The notes under the pieces are model-generated. The model had not been told where the DNA came from. It did no database searches and saw only the letters and a program-made list of their open reading frames with translations. From Planctomycetota bacterium (GTDB lineage: Bacteria; Planctomycetota; Planctomycetia; Pirellulales; Pirellulaceae): a stretch of 39,111 nucleotides of DNA. This document shows, piece after piece, positions 25,685-33,268 of this stretch. The translations under genes and the position numbers were made by a program. Location: positions 1 through 39,111 of the forward strand of contig VGZA01000058.1 of the NCBI GenBank assembly GCA_016872775.1, in the 5' to 3' direction. The first letter of the stretch is position 1; each line of letters starts with the position of its first letter.

Positions 25685-26656
25685 ATGACACGGAATCAGC
25701 ATGGGTCACTGAATCTGCTGGCCTGGGAACTCGTCCGCGAATGGCTGGAACAACCCGCGCGATGGCGCATCCAGCCGTCGCACGCAGGGGGCGTACTGCT
25801 TGTCGACTGCGGGATCTCGGCAGCCGGTGGGCTTGCGACGGGTTGTCGCCTGGCGGAAATCTGCCTGGGTGGCATGGGCCGCGTGCGATCGATGGCGCCT
25901 GCGACCGCTTTTGGCGGCGGCCCGACGATTGTCGTCGAGACCGATCACCCGCTCGAGGCTTGTATTGGGGCTCAGTACGCCGGTTGGCCGATCAAATTTG
26001 ATGATTTTTTTGCGATGGGATCGGGGCCGATGCGGCTGCGACGGGGGCGCGAAGCGGTGCTTGTGGAACATCAACTCCACGAACAGGAAGCGTGGGCGGT
26101 CGGTGTCTTGGAATCCCGCCAATTCCCTTCCGAATCGGTCTGCCAGCAGATCGCGGCCGAGTGCCAGGTCCAGCTGGACCACCTTTGCCTGCTGATCGCC
26201 CCCGTCTCCAGCCTGGCCGGAACGGTCCAGGTCGTGGCGCGCAGCGTCGAAACGGCGATCCACAAGCTCCACGCGATCGGATTCGATATCCGGCAGATCC
26301 GTTCGGCCTGGGGAGCCGCGCCCCTTCCGCCCGTCGCCGTCAATGACCTGCAGGGGATCGGGCGGACCAATGATGCGATCTTGTACGGCGCGGAGGTCAC
26401 CTGCTGGGTGCATGCCGACGACGACCTGTTGCAGCAGCTTGGCCCGCTGGCGCCAAGCTGTTCGTCGCGCGACTATGGACGGCCGTTCGCCGAGATATTC
26501 TCGGCATTCGATTACGACTTCTACAAAATCGACCCGCTGCTGTTCAGCCCCGCCGTGGTGAATTTCGTCAATCTTCGCACCGGACGTTGCTTTCGCTTTG
26601 GCCAGACCCGGCCCGACCTCTTCGGAAAATCGTTCGGATGCGAATCGGCGTCCTAG
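25685..26656 (+). CDS. mch: methenyltetrahydromethanopterin cyclohydrolase
   Basis: A 323-residue Mch, which interconverts methenyl-H4MPT and formyl-H4MPT in the H4MPT-linked C1 pathway (formaldehyde oxidation in methylotrophs, methanogenesis in archaea). Supporting motifs are CGISAAGGLATGCRLAEICLGG, FDDFFAMGSGPMRL, and near the end SSRDYGRPFAEIFSAFDYDFYKIDP. Length matches the family (about 320). ATG 25685 puts the usual N-terminus (SLNLLAWELVREWL) right after the start; the ribosome binding site is weak (GGTGG) and lies within a palindrome. The last 19 bases overlap the ATP-grasp gene, the same order (mch then ATP-grasp orf5) that I recall from Methylobacterium. Confidence 0.95.
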   Translation: MTRNQHGSLNLLAWELVREWLEQPARWRIQPSHAGGVLLVDCGISAAGGLATGCRLAEICLGGMGRVRSMAPATAFGGGPTIVVETDHPLEACIGAQYAGWPIKFDDFFAMGSGPMRLRRGREAVLVEHQLHEQEAWAVGVLESRQFPSESVCQQIAAECQVQLDHLCLLIAPVSSLAGTVQVVARSVETAIHKLHAIGFDIRQIRSAWGAAPLPPVAVNDLQGIGRTNDAILYGAEVTCWVHADDDLLQQLGPLAPSCSSRDYGRPFAEIFSAFDYDFYKIDPLLFSPAVVNFVNLRTGRCFRFGQTRPDLFGKSFGCESAS

Positions 26657-27537
26657 CCCAACCCGGAAGCTGGTATCTGGCCGACTTGACGCGCGCCGCG
26701 CAGCGGCGCGGCCACTCGGTGCTGCCTCTCGAATTTCGATCGCTCCAGTCCACCGTCGAGTCGCAATCGATGCGCGTGCAGGATGCCGATGGAACTCCGT
26801 TGAACCTGGATGCGGTTGTGGTCCGCACGATGCCTCCCGGCTCGCTGGAGCAGGTCGTCTTTCGCATGGACCTGTTGGGCCAGTTGGACGAACTGGGCGT
26901 CACCGTCTGGAATGCACCCCGCTCGATGGAGTGCGCCGTCGATAAGTTCCTGACAACGGCACGCATGCGGCGTGCCGGGTTGCTGGTGCCGGCGACCCGT
27001 GTCTGCCAGACCGAAGAGGCGGCGATGGTCGCCTTTGAGGAACTGGGGGGCGATGTCGTGCTCAAACCGCTGTTCGGCGGGGAAGGCCGCGGTATCACGC
27101 GACTCACCGATCCCGATCTGGCACAACGCGCATTCCGCCTGCTCACACAACTCGGCTCCGTCATCTATCTGCAGAAGTTCATTGCCCATCTGGGATGTGA
27201 TTATCGCATCCTGCTGATCGGCGACGAACCGTTCTGCATGTGCCGTCGCAATCCGTCGGATTGGCGATCCAATGTCAGCAGGGGAGCAACGACCGAGCCC
27301 TGGCGGGCTTCGGATACCGCACTGGAAATGGCGCGGACTGCGGCACGCGCGGTAGGAGCGGCAATCGCCGGCGTCGACCTGCTGCCGGGGCGAGATGGGC
27401 AACTGTACGCAATCGAAGTCAACGCCGTTCCCGGCTGGCGGGCGCTGGCCCGCACCGTTCAGGTCGATATCGCCGATCGCATCGTGGCATGGGTCGAACG
27501 TCCGGGTGCCACTCAACCAGCGGATGGACAAGGATGA
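26638..27537 (+). CDS. RimK-like ATP-grasp protein, probably H4MPT biosynthesis (Orf5/MptN type)
   Basis: A 299-residue ATP-grasp ligase: pre-ATP-grasp N-terminus (MRIGVLAQPGSWYLADL), then NAPRSMECAVDKFLTT, the ATP-binding segment DVVLKPLFGGEGRGI, QKFIAHLGCDYRILLIGD, and the metal-binding end GVDLLPGRDGQLYAIEVNAVPGW. Close relatives are RimK and archaeal MptN, which adds glutamate to tetrahydromethanopterin; in methylotrophs a homologue (orf5) next to mch is linked to H4MPT synthesis or modification. The neighbourhood makes that role likely here. ATG 26638 lies inside the end of mch (19-base overlap), and the stop overlaps the OleC-like start as ATGA, so three genes are translationally linked. 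The acceptor substrate is not proven. Confidence 0.85.
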   Translation: MRIGVLAQPGSWYLADLTRAAQRRGHSVLPLEFRSLQSTVESQSMRVQDADGTPLNLDAVVVRTMPPGSLEQVVFRMDLLGQLDELGVTVWNAPRSMECAVDKFLTTARMRRAGLLVPATRVCQTEEAAMVAFEELGGDVVLKPLFGGEGRGITRLTDPDLAQRAFRLLTQLGSVIYLQKFIAHLGCDYRILLIGDEPFCMCRRNPSDWRSNVSRGATTEPWRASDTALEMARTAARAVGAAIAGVDLLPGRDGQLYAIEVNAVPGWRALARTVQVDIADRIVAWVERPGATQPADGQG

Positions 27538-29204
27538 ATGGCACCGAATCTTTGCCGATCGGCGCGCGACTCGGCCGGATCGCCGCCCAGTTTCCAGATC
27601 AGGTTGCGATCGCGATGCCGATCGGATCGCGCCGGCAGCGCCCGCGCCGCTACGCAACATACAGCTTCCAGACGCTGGAAGACGCGAGCAATCGGCTGGC
27701 CAGCGGGATGCTGCGGTGGGGCATTCCATCCGGCGCCAAACTCGTGGTGCTTGTGCCGCCCAGCTTCGAGCTGTTCGTCGCGGTCTTTGCCTGCTTCAAA
27801 GCGGGAATGGTCATGGTGCTGGTGGATCCGGGACTACCGCGCCGGGCGTTGATCGATTGCCTTCGCGAAGTCAACCCGGACGGATTCCTGGCCATTCCCA
27901 AGGCCCATTGGATTCGCTGGCTGCTGCGGTCCCAATTTCCCAGGGCGCGCTTCAACATCGCGACGCGCGGCCTGCTTCCGTGGGGAACGACGATGCGCGG
28001 TCTGATGCGGCAAGGCGACCCTTCGGACCGTCCGGTGCCGGCGGAGCGCGAGGATCCCGCCGCGATTATTTTTACTTCCGGAAGCACCGGCCCGCCAAAG
28101 GGAGTTCTCTATACGCACGGCCTGTTCGCCGCTCAGGTGGAATGGATCCAACGCCGCTACGAAATCGCGCCCGGCGAAATCGACCTGCCCGGCTTTCCGT
28201 TGTTCGCGCTGTTCAACGCCGCGATGGGGGTCACGACCGTCGTGCCCGACATGGACTTTCGACGGCCCGCGGCGGTCGATCCGCGGCTGTTCGTCGAAGC
28301 GGCCAACCAATGGAAGATTACCCAGGCGTTCGGTTCGCCGGCGCTTTGGAATACCGTCGGCGCGTACTGCCAGGCGTCGGGAGCGCGCATGCCGAGCTTG
28401 CGTCGAGTTCTTTCGGCAGGGGCGCCGGTTCCGACGCACGTGCTGGAACGGGTCCAGGCGGCGGTGCATCCCCAAGCGGAAATCCACACGCCTTACGGTG
28501 CCACCGAGGCGCTCCCCGTTTCCTCGATTTCGGCCAGGGAAGTGCTCGAGGAAACCGCCGCGTTGAGTCGCTGCGGCGCCGGAACCTGCGTGGGTCGACG
28601 GTTTCCGGGCGTCGAGTGGCGGGTGATTGAGATTGTCGACGGCCCGCTGGCGGAAATCGCTCAAACCAGGGAGCTGCCTCCCGGGGAGATCGGTGAACTG
28701 ATGGTCAGCGGACCGGTCGTAACGCGGCGCTACGTGACTTCGGTTGACGCCAACCGCCTGCACAAAGTCGTCGATGGCGATCGTGTCTGGCACCGCATGG
28801 GCGATGTCGGCTATCTCGACCGCGAAGACCGATTCTGGTTTTGCGGACGCAAATTGCATCGAGTGCGAACGGCGGAGCGCACGCTGTTCACGATTCCATG
28901 CGAGGCGATCAGCAACGGCCATCCCGCGGTGTTTCGCTCGGCACTGGTCGGCATCGGTCCGCCCGGCGCGCAACGTCCGGTGCTGATCGTCGAGCTCTGG
29001 CCCGAGCATCGCAGGCGCGCCGAAAACGATCGGTCCAACCTGATCCAGGAAATCCGCGCACGATGCGCCGCCAGCCACCTGACGGAGTCGATCGAGGACA
29101 TTCGCATCCACCCTTCCTTTCCGGTCGATATCCGGCACAATTCCAAGATCTTCCGCGAGCAGCTGGCGGTATGGGCGGCCGCCGCCACAGTACCCCGTGA
29201 ATAA
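27534..29204 (+). CDS. OleC-like AMP-forming synthetase (beta-lactone synthetase family)
   Basis: A 556-residue ANL-superfamily enzyme. Motifs are A3 IIFTSGSTGPPKGVLYTHG, A5 TPYGATEALPVSS, the late motif HRMGDVGYLDREDRFWFCGRKLHRV, and a C-terminal Lys motif HNSKIFREQLAVW. The late motif and the following OleD-like gene point to OleC, which converts 2-alkyl-3-hydroxyalkanoic acids to beta-lactones in long-chain olefin synthesis. ATG 27534 overlaps the ATP-grasp stop (ATGA); the frame is open far upstream, but that part is the ATP-grasp gene in another frame. A general acyl-CoA or acyl-ACP ligase is the alternative. No OleA thiolase or OleB hydrolase is in the window. Confidence 0.78.
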   Translation: MNGTESLPIGARLGRIAAQFPDQVAIAMPIGSRRQRPRRYATYSFQTLEDASNRLASGMLRWGIPSGAKLVVLVPPSFELFVAVFACFKAGMVMVLVDPGLPRRALIDCLREVNPDGFLAIPKAHWIRWLLRSQFPRARFNIATRGLLPWGTTMRGLMRQGDPSDRPVPAEREDPAAIIFTSGSTGPPKGVLYTHGLFAAQVEWIQRRYEIAPGEIDLPGFPLFALFNAAMGVTTVVPDMDFRRPAAVDPRLFVEAANQWKITQAFGSPALWNTVGAYCQASGARMPSLRRVLSAGAPVPTHVLERVQAAVHPQAEIHTPYGATEALPVSSISAREVLEETAALSRCGAGTCVGRRFPGVEWRVIEIVDGPLAEIAQTRELPPGEIGELMVSGPVVTRRYVTSVDANRLHKVVDGDRVWHRMGDVGYLDREDRFWFCGRKLHRVRTAERTLFTIPCEAISNGHPAVFRSALVGIGPPGAQRPVLIVELWPEHRRRAENDRSNLIQEIRARCAASHLTESIEDIRIHPSFPVDIRHNSKIFREQLAVWAAAATVPRE

Positions 29205-29243
29205 CGGCAAAATTCCGTTCTCCCAAATCGGCATGATTTGCGC

Positions 29244-30248
29244 ATGACGACGATGAAAGCCCTGGTGACCGGTTCGAGTGGATTCCTTGGACGACAACTT
29301 GTCGCCCAGCTTCGCGCTCGGGGCGACAGCGTGCGCGGGTTTTCGCGGCGAGCCACCCCCGAACTGGATCGCCTCGGCGTCGACTGCCGCCGCGGTGATC
29401 TTCGTGACGCGGAAGCCGTCGCGGACGCCTGCCGGGGCGTCGACGTCGTTTTTCATTGCGCGGCAGTCGCGGGTATCTGGGGACGCCGGGACCATTACGA
29501 CGGCATCAACGTGCAGGGCACACAGCACCTGCTCCAGGCCTGCCAAAACCTGTCTGTCGCAGCGATTGTCTATACCAGCAGCCCCAGCGTGACGTTCGAC
29601 GGTACGCCGCAACGAGGCGTCGATGAGCAAGTCGGCTACGCAAGCCGCTGGCTCTGCGACTACCCCCGCTCCAAGGCGCAGGCGGAACAGTCGGTCCTGG
29701 CCGCCGACCGACCTGGCGGCCTGCGAACGTGCGCCCTGAGGCCCCATCTGATCTGGGGCCCGGGCGACGAACATCTGGTCCCACGGCTGATCGATCGGGC
29801 CCGGCGGGGACAGCTGCGGCAGGTCGGCGACGGCAGTAACCGCATCGACATTACGCACGTGGAAAACGCCGCGCTCGCCCACCTGCTGGCGGCTGACCAG
29901 TTGCTGTCGGTCGATCCCGTCGGGGGCAGAGCGTATTTTATTTCGCAAGGGGAGCCAGTGAACTGCTGGCAATGGATCAACGAACTGCTGGCGATCCATG
30001 GCCTGCCGCCAGTCCGCCGGCGGATTTCGCTTGCCTGGGCCTGGCGCATCGGCGCGTTCCTGGAGTTTCTGCACCGGGCGATCGGCAGCGACAAAGAACC
30101 GCGGATGACTCGATTTCTAGCGGCTCAACTGGCAATGGACCATTACTTCGACATTCGCGCCGCACAGCGGGATTTCGGTTACCAGCCTCGGATTTCCACG
30201 GCGCAGGGAATGCAGGATCTGGCGGCTTGCCTTGGCAGGCGAAAGTAG
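29244..30248 (+). CDS. OleD-like NAD(P)-dependent reductase (3beta-HSD/epimerase-type SDR)
   Basis: A 334-residue extended SDR: Rossmann motif ALVTGSSGFLGRQLV, VVFHCAAVAGIWG, the 3beta-HSD-like strand AAIVYTSSPSVTFDG, and the catalytic YxxxK in CDYPRSKAQAEQ. OleD reduces 2-alkyl-3-ketoalkanoic acids to the 3-hydroxy acids used by OleC, and a position right after an OleC-like gene (39 bases) fits. Sterol or flavonoid-type dehydrogenases of the same fold cannot be excluded by motifs alone. Start choice is uncertain: ATG 29244, ATG 29253 or a TTG at 29238 all lack a clear Shine-Dalgarno. A stretch near the C-terminus (about 260-285) is hydrophobic/amphipathic, as in membrane-associated members. 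Confidence 0.75.
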   Translation: MTTMKALVTGSSGFLGRQLVAQLRARGDSVRGFSRRATPELDRLGVDCRRGDLRDAEAVADACRGVDVVFHCAAVAGIWGRRDHYDGINVQGTQHLLQACQNLSVAAIVYTSSPSVTFDGTPQRGVDEQVGYASRWLCDYPRSKAQAEQSVLAADRPGGLRTCALRPHLIWGPGDEHLVPRLIDRARRGQLRQVGDGSNRIDITHVENAALAHLLAADQLLSVDPVGGRAYFISQGEPVNCWQWINELLAIHGLPPVRRRISLAWAWRIGAFLEFLHRAIGSDKEPRMTRFLAAQLAMDHYFDIRAAQRDFGYQPRISTAQGMQDLAACLGRRK

Positions 30249-30304
30249 GTAGTTTCCAATGCAATGTCGCAATTTGTGCTGCCGATCGCAGGCCGGAGAA
30301 CCCG

Positions 30305-31615
30305 ATGTCGTTGAGCGAGAATTCGATGGCCGACCGGCCTGAACTTGATGGCGAAGGCGCCGCGCGGCGGATCGTGATCACCGGGATCGGTCTGACTTCG
30401 CCTGTGGCGCACAACCTGGTGGAATACCGAGCGGCCCTGCTGCAGGGCCGCAGCGGAGTGCGCAAATACGAAATCCGCTATGTCGGTGAGACGCTGGCCG
30501 GCGTCTGCGAATTCGACAACCTGCGGTACCAGACGAAAAAGGACTTGCGCCGGGGTACGCGGGCTGGCAGCATTGGGATCTACTGCGCGAACGAGGCGAT
30601 TCGCGATGCCGGTTTGGATTGGCAAAACGTCGAGCGGCATATGGTCGGCGTCTATCTCGGTGTCACCGAGCACGGCAATGTCGAAACCGAGAACGAAATC
30701 TACCTGATCAAAGGCTACAACTACGACACCAGTGTCTGGTCGCATCATCACAATCCCCGTACGGTCGCCAACAATCCGGCGGGGGAAGTCGCGTTGAACC
30801 TGGGAATTACCGGCCCCCATTACACCCTGGGAGCGGCCTGCGCGGCGGGCAACGCGGGATTGATCCAGGGAGCACAGATGCTGCGACTGGGGGACTGTGA
30901 CCTGGCAATCGCCGGCGGGGTGTCGGAGAGCATTCACACGTTTGGAATCTTCGCCAGCTTCAAGAGCCAGGGCGCTTTGGCCACGCACGCCGATCCGACG
31001 AAGGCCTCGCGGCCTTTCGACAAGCAGCGCAACGGCATTGTCGTGGCGGAAGGCGGCTGCGTGTTCATCCTCGAGCGTCTGCCCGATGCCTTGCGACGCG
31101 GAGCGCGAATCTACGGCGAAATCGTCGGTTATGCCATGAATACCGATGCGACCGATTTCGTTCTCCCGAATGCGGAACGGCAGGCGGAATGTGTGCAGAT
31201 CGCCCTGCGGCGTGCCGGGCTCCGGCCGGATCAGATCGATATTGTCAGCACCCATGCCACCGGAACCGATTCCGGAGATATTCAGGAATGCGCGGCGCTG
31301 CGCAGCGTCTTTGCCGACGCCCCCGGCACCTGCTTTAATAACACCAAGAGTTTTATCGGGCATGCCATGGGAGCCGCCGGGGCGCTGGAACTTGCCGGCA
31401 ATCTGCCCGCTTTCGTCGACGATCTCTGCCACGCCACAATCAATGTGGACGAACTCGATCCCGCCTGCGAACTGCCGGGACTGGTGCTCAACCAACCGAA
31501 AACAATCCGCAAACCCACCTATATCCTCAACAATTCCTTCGGTATGCTGGGCATCAATTCGGTTGTCATCATCAAACGGTTCGCCGCATCGACCCAGGGG
31601 TCGCCCGGGGCGTAG
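30305..31615 (+). CDS. beta-ketoacyl-ACP synthase (FabF/FabB-like ketosynthase)
   Basis: A 436-residue ketosynthase with a complete Cys-His-His triad: Cys179 (LGAACAAGNAG), His317 (STHATGTDSGDIQE) and His353 (NNTKSFIGHAMGAAG). ATG 30305 has GGAG six bases upstream. The active-site stretch AACAAGN and THATGT differ slightly from the FabF norm (ACATG, THGTGT), so it may be a specialised, pathway-specific KS and not the housekeeping FabF. It would condense an acyl group with malonyl-ACP. It follows the OleD-like gene after 56 bases and precedes an ACP gene by 23 bases, so the pair probably works together. It is not an OleA: the layout is elongation-type KS, not thiolase-like. Confidence 0.9.
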   Translation: MSLSENSMADRPELDGEGAARRIVITGIGLTSPVAHNLVEYRAALLQGRSGVRKYEIRYVGETLAGVCEFDNLRYQTKKDLRRGTRAGSIGIYCANEAIRDAGLDWQNVERHMVGVYLGVTEHGNVETENEIYLIKGYNYDTSVWSHHHNPRTVANNPAGEVALNLGITGPHYTLGAACAAGNAGLIQGAQMLRLGDCDLAIAGGVSESIHTFGIFASFKSQGALATHADPTKASRPFDKQRNGIVVAEGGCVFILERLPDALRRGARIYGEIVGYAMNTDATDFVLPNAERQAECVQIALRRAGLRPDQIDIVSTHATGTDSGDIQECAALRSVFADAPGTCFNNTKSFIGHAMGAAGALELAGNLPAFVDDLCHATINVDELDPACELPGLVLNQPKTIRKPTYILNNSFGMLGINSVVIIKRFAASTQGSPGA

Positions 31616-31638
31616 TCCCGGCTCGAGGAGGTTATTGC

Positions 31639-31899
31639 ATGGTTCCCGCGGAAATTCGCGAAGAAGTTCTTGATATTCTGTCCGACATTTCCCCGGACGA
31701 AGACTTGAGCGGGTTGGTCGACGATAAGCCGTTTCGCGAGCAACTTGAACTCGACAGCATGGATTTCCTCGACATCGTCATGGAACTCCGCAAACGCTAC
31801 CGTGTGCAGATCCCGGAAGAGGATTACGGGAAGCTCGCCAGCATGGGCAGCACCGTGGAGTACCTTACGCCTCGACTGGCCGAAGTCGCTCGTCGTTAA
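31639..31899 (+). CDS. acyl carrier protein
   Basis: An 86-residue ACP with the phosphopantetheine attachment Ser40 in ELDSMDFLDIVMEL; the usual motif is DSL, here DSM. The acidic helix I-II region (ISPDEDLSGLVDDKPFREQL) and the C-terminal helix fit the four-helix fold. The ATG is preceded by a strong GAGGAGG. It is probably a dedicated carrier for the upstream ketosynthase, since the DSMDF motif departs from housekeeping AcpP (DSLDTVE). Its last 35 bases overlap the end of plsC on the opposite strand. Confidence 0.9.
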   Translation: MVPAEIREEVLDILSDISPDEDLSGLVDDKPFREQLELDSMDFLDIVMELRKRYRVQIPEEDYGKLASMGSTVEYLTPRLAEVARR

Positions 31900-32614
31900 C
31901 GTGCATGTCGGCGGCGTTTGGCGCCGCGCCGCCGTTGCTGCCGGCGGCCAATTGGAGCGCATCGCGATGACAATCGCGGATGCGCCGGTCGAGTTCCGTA
32001 ACAAGTTGTGCGTCGTCCCAAGCCCGAAACAGTTCCGGTGGTATCGGCATTCCAGTAACGATGCTGATTGTCCCCAACCCGGGCCAAGCCCTGCCACGAG
32101 GCCAGACCAGGTTGGCCCCGGCGATCCCCACGGGGATCAGCGGCACATCGCCGCGGCGCGCCACGGCACAGAATCCAGGTTTTAGTTCCCCGATCCGGCC
32201 GTCGTGGGTGCGGGTGCCCTCGGGAAAAATCAAGACCAATTCCCCGCGTTTCAACCGCCGCAACGTTTCTTTCAGTCCCGCCAGTCCGATCCCTTCGCGT
32301 TCAATCGGAATCGCGTCCAGAAACTCGATCAGAACGCGCAGCGGCTTGGAATGAAAGAGCGACGATCGCGCCAGGTAATTCAAGCGACGATCGCAGGTCA
32401 ATCCAACGAGTACGGGGTCGAGGAAGCTCTGATGATTGGCACATATCAGGCCACCGCCGCCGCGCGGGTAATTTCGCCGGCCTCGCGTCCGCAATCCCCA
32501 TCCCAGGACGCCCGCAAGCCGCGCGGCGACACGAAATGCGGAATAGCCGGCGCGTTGCCAGCGGCTTCGCGGTTCGGATTCGCCCTTCGCTCGCACGCGA
32601 CTCTCATTGCCCAT
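31865..32614 (-). CDS. 1-acyl-sn-glycerol-3-phosphate acyltransferase (PlsC family)
   Basis: A 249-residue lysophospholipid acyltransferase: catalytic HX4D as His61 and Asp66 (ANHQSFLDP), substrate motif LIFPEGTRTHDG, and VPLIPVGIAGANLVWPRG. It transfers an acyl chain to lysophosphatidate or a similar acceptor at the inner membrane; a hydrophobic stretch near 25-42 would anchor it. The start ATG overlaps the cmk stop by 11 bases. cmk-plsC adjacency is common in bacteria. The C-terminal tail (after about 215) is Ala/Asn-rich and outside the family core; its last codons overlap the convergent ACP gene. Confidence 0.9.
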   Translation of the reverse strand: MGNESRVRAKGESEPRSRWQRAGYSAFRVAARLAGVLGWGLRTRGRRNYPRGGGGLICANHQSFLDPVLVGLTCDRRLNYLARSSLFHSKPLRVLIEFLDAIPIEREGIGLAGLKETLRRLKRGELVLIFPEGTRTHDGRIGELKPGFCAVARRGDVPLIPVGIAGANLVWPRGRAWPGLGTISIVTGMPIPPELFRAWDDAQLVTELDRRIRDCHRDALQLAAGSNGGAAPNAADMHVNDERLRPVEA

Positions 32615-33260
32615 GGCGTCGATCCGACACGATGGTCTCGATCGTCCTCAGCACTTCGTCGGCAGTCAACCCATCGCTGCAGACTTCGACGGCGTCGGCG
32701 GCCGGCCGCAACGGAGCCAATGCGCGGTCGGCATCCTGGGCGTCGCGCAGGTTCTGCTGCTCCAGGACTTCCTCGAGTGTGGTCGTTTCGCCGCGGGCAC
32801 TGACCTCCCGCCAGCGCCGCCGCGCCCGCTCGATCGGAGAAGCCGTCAGGAAGATCTTGCATCTCGCTTCGGGAAAGACGATCGTGCCCTGATCGCGGCC
32901 CTCACTTACCATGTCGCGCCCGCCCGCCAATCGCCGCTGCATGGCGACCAGGATTTCCCGGATCTCCCGATTCCCCGCAGCATGCACAACGAGGCTCGTC
33001 ACTTCCGGCGAACGGATTTCACGGCTGACGTCCTCGCCATCCAGCAGGATCACGTCACCGCGGCAATCCAGGCGGATGGCACGGGCAACCCGCTCCAGCT
33101 GCCGCGGATCGCTCCAATCGACGCCCGCCCGCTTGCCCGCCAGCGCCACACAACGGTACATCGCGCCGGTGTCAAGGAATTCAAAACCAAGTCGCTGCGC
33201 CAGTCCGCGAGCGACACTGCTCTTGCCCGCTCCCGCGGGACCATCAATCGTAATCACCAT
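32604..33260 (-). CDS. cmk: cytidylate kinase
   Basis: A 218-residue CMP kinase that phosphorylates CMP/dCMP. Motifs are the P-loop IDGPAGAGKSSVARGLAQ, FLDTGAMYRCVAL, SEGRDQGTIVFPEARCKIFLTAS and the lid region RARRRWRE. The ATG at 33260 begins directly at the family N-terminus, 8 bases after the stop of the upstream gene; the frame is open a further 99 codons but that part lies within the neighbouring gene. The plsC start lies in its last codons. Length is typical (about 220). Confidence 0.95.
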   Translation of the reverse strand: MVITIDGPAGAGKSSVARGLAQRLGFEFLDTGAMYRCVALAGKRAGVDWSDPRQLERVARAIRLDCRGDVILLDGEDVSREIRSPEVTSLVVHAAGNREIREILVAMQRRLAGGRDMVSEGRDQGTIVFPEARCKIFLTASPIERARRRWREVSARGETTTLEEVLEQQNLRDAQDADRALAPLRPAADAVEVCSDGLTADEVLRTIETIVSDRRHGQ

Positions 33261-33268
33261 CCGACCAT

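Noticed and set aside
27834-30074. 746-codon minus-strand open frame
   Set aside because: Antisense to the OleC-like and OleD-like genes, which carry full motif sets; no recognisable domain in the minus frame.
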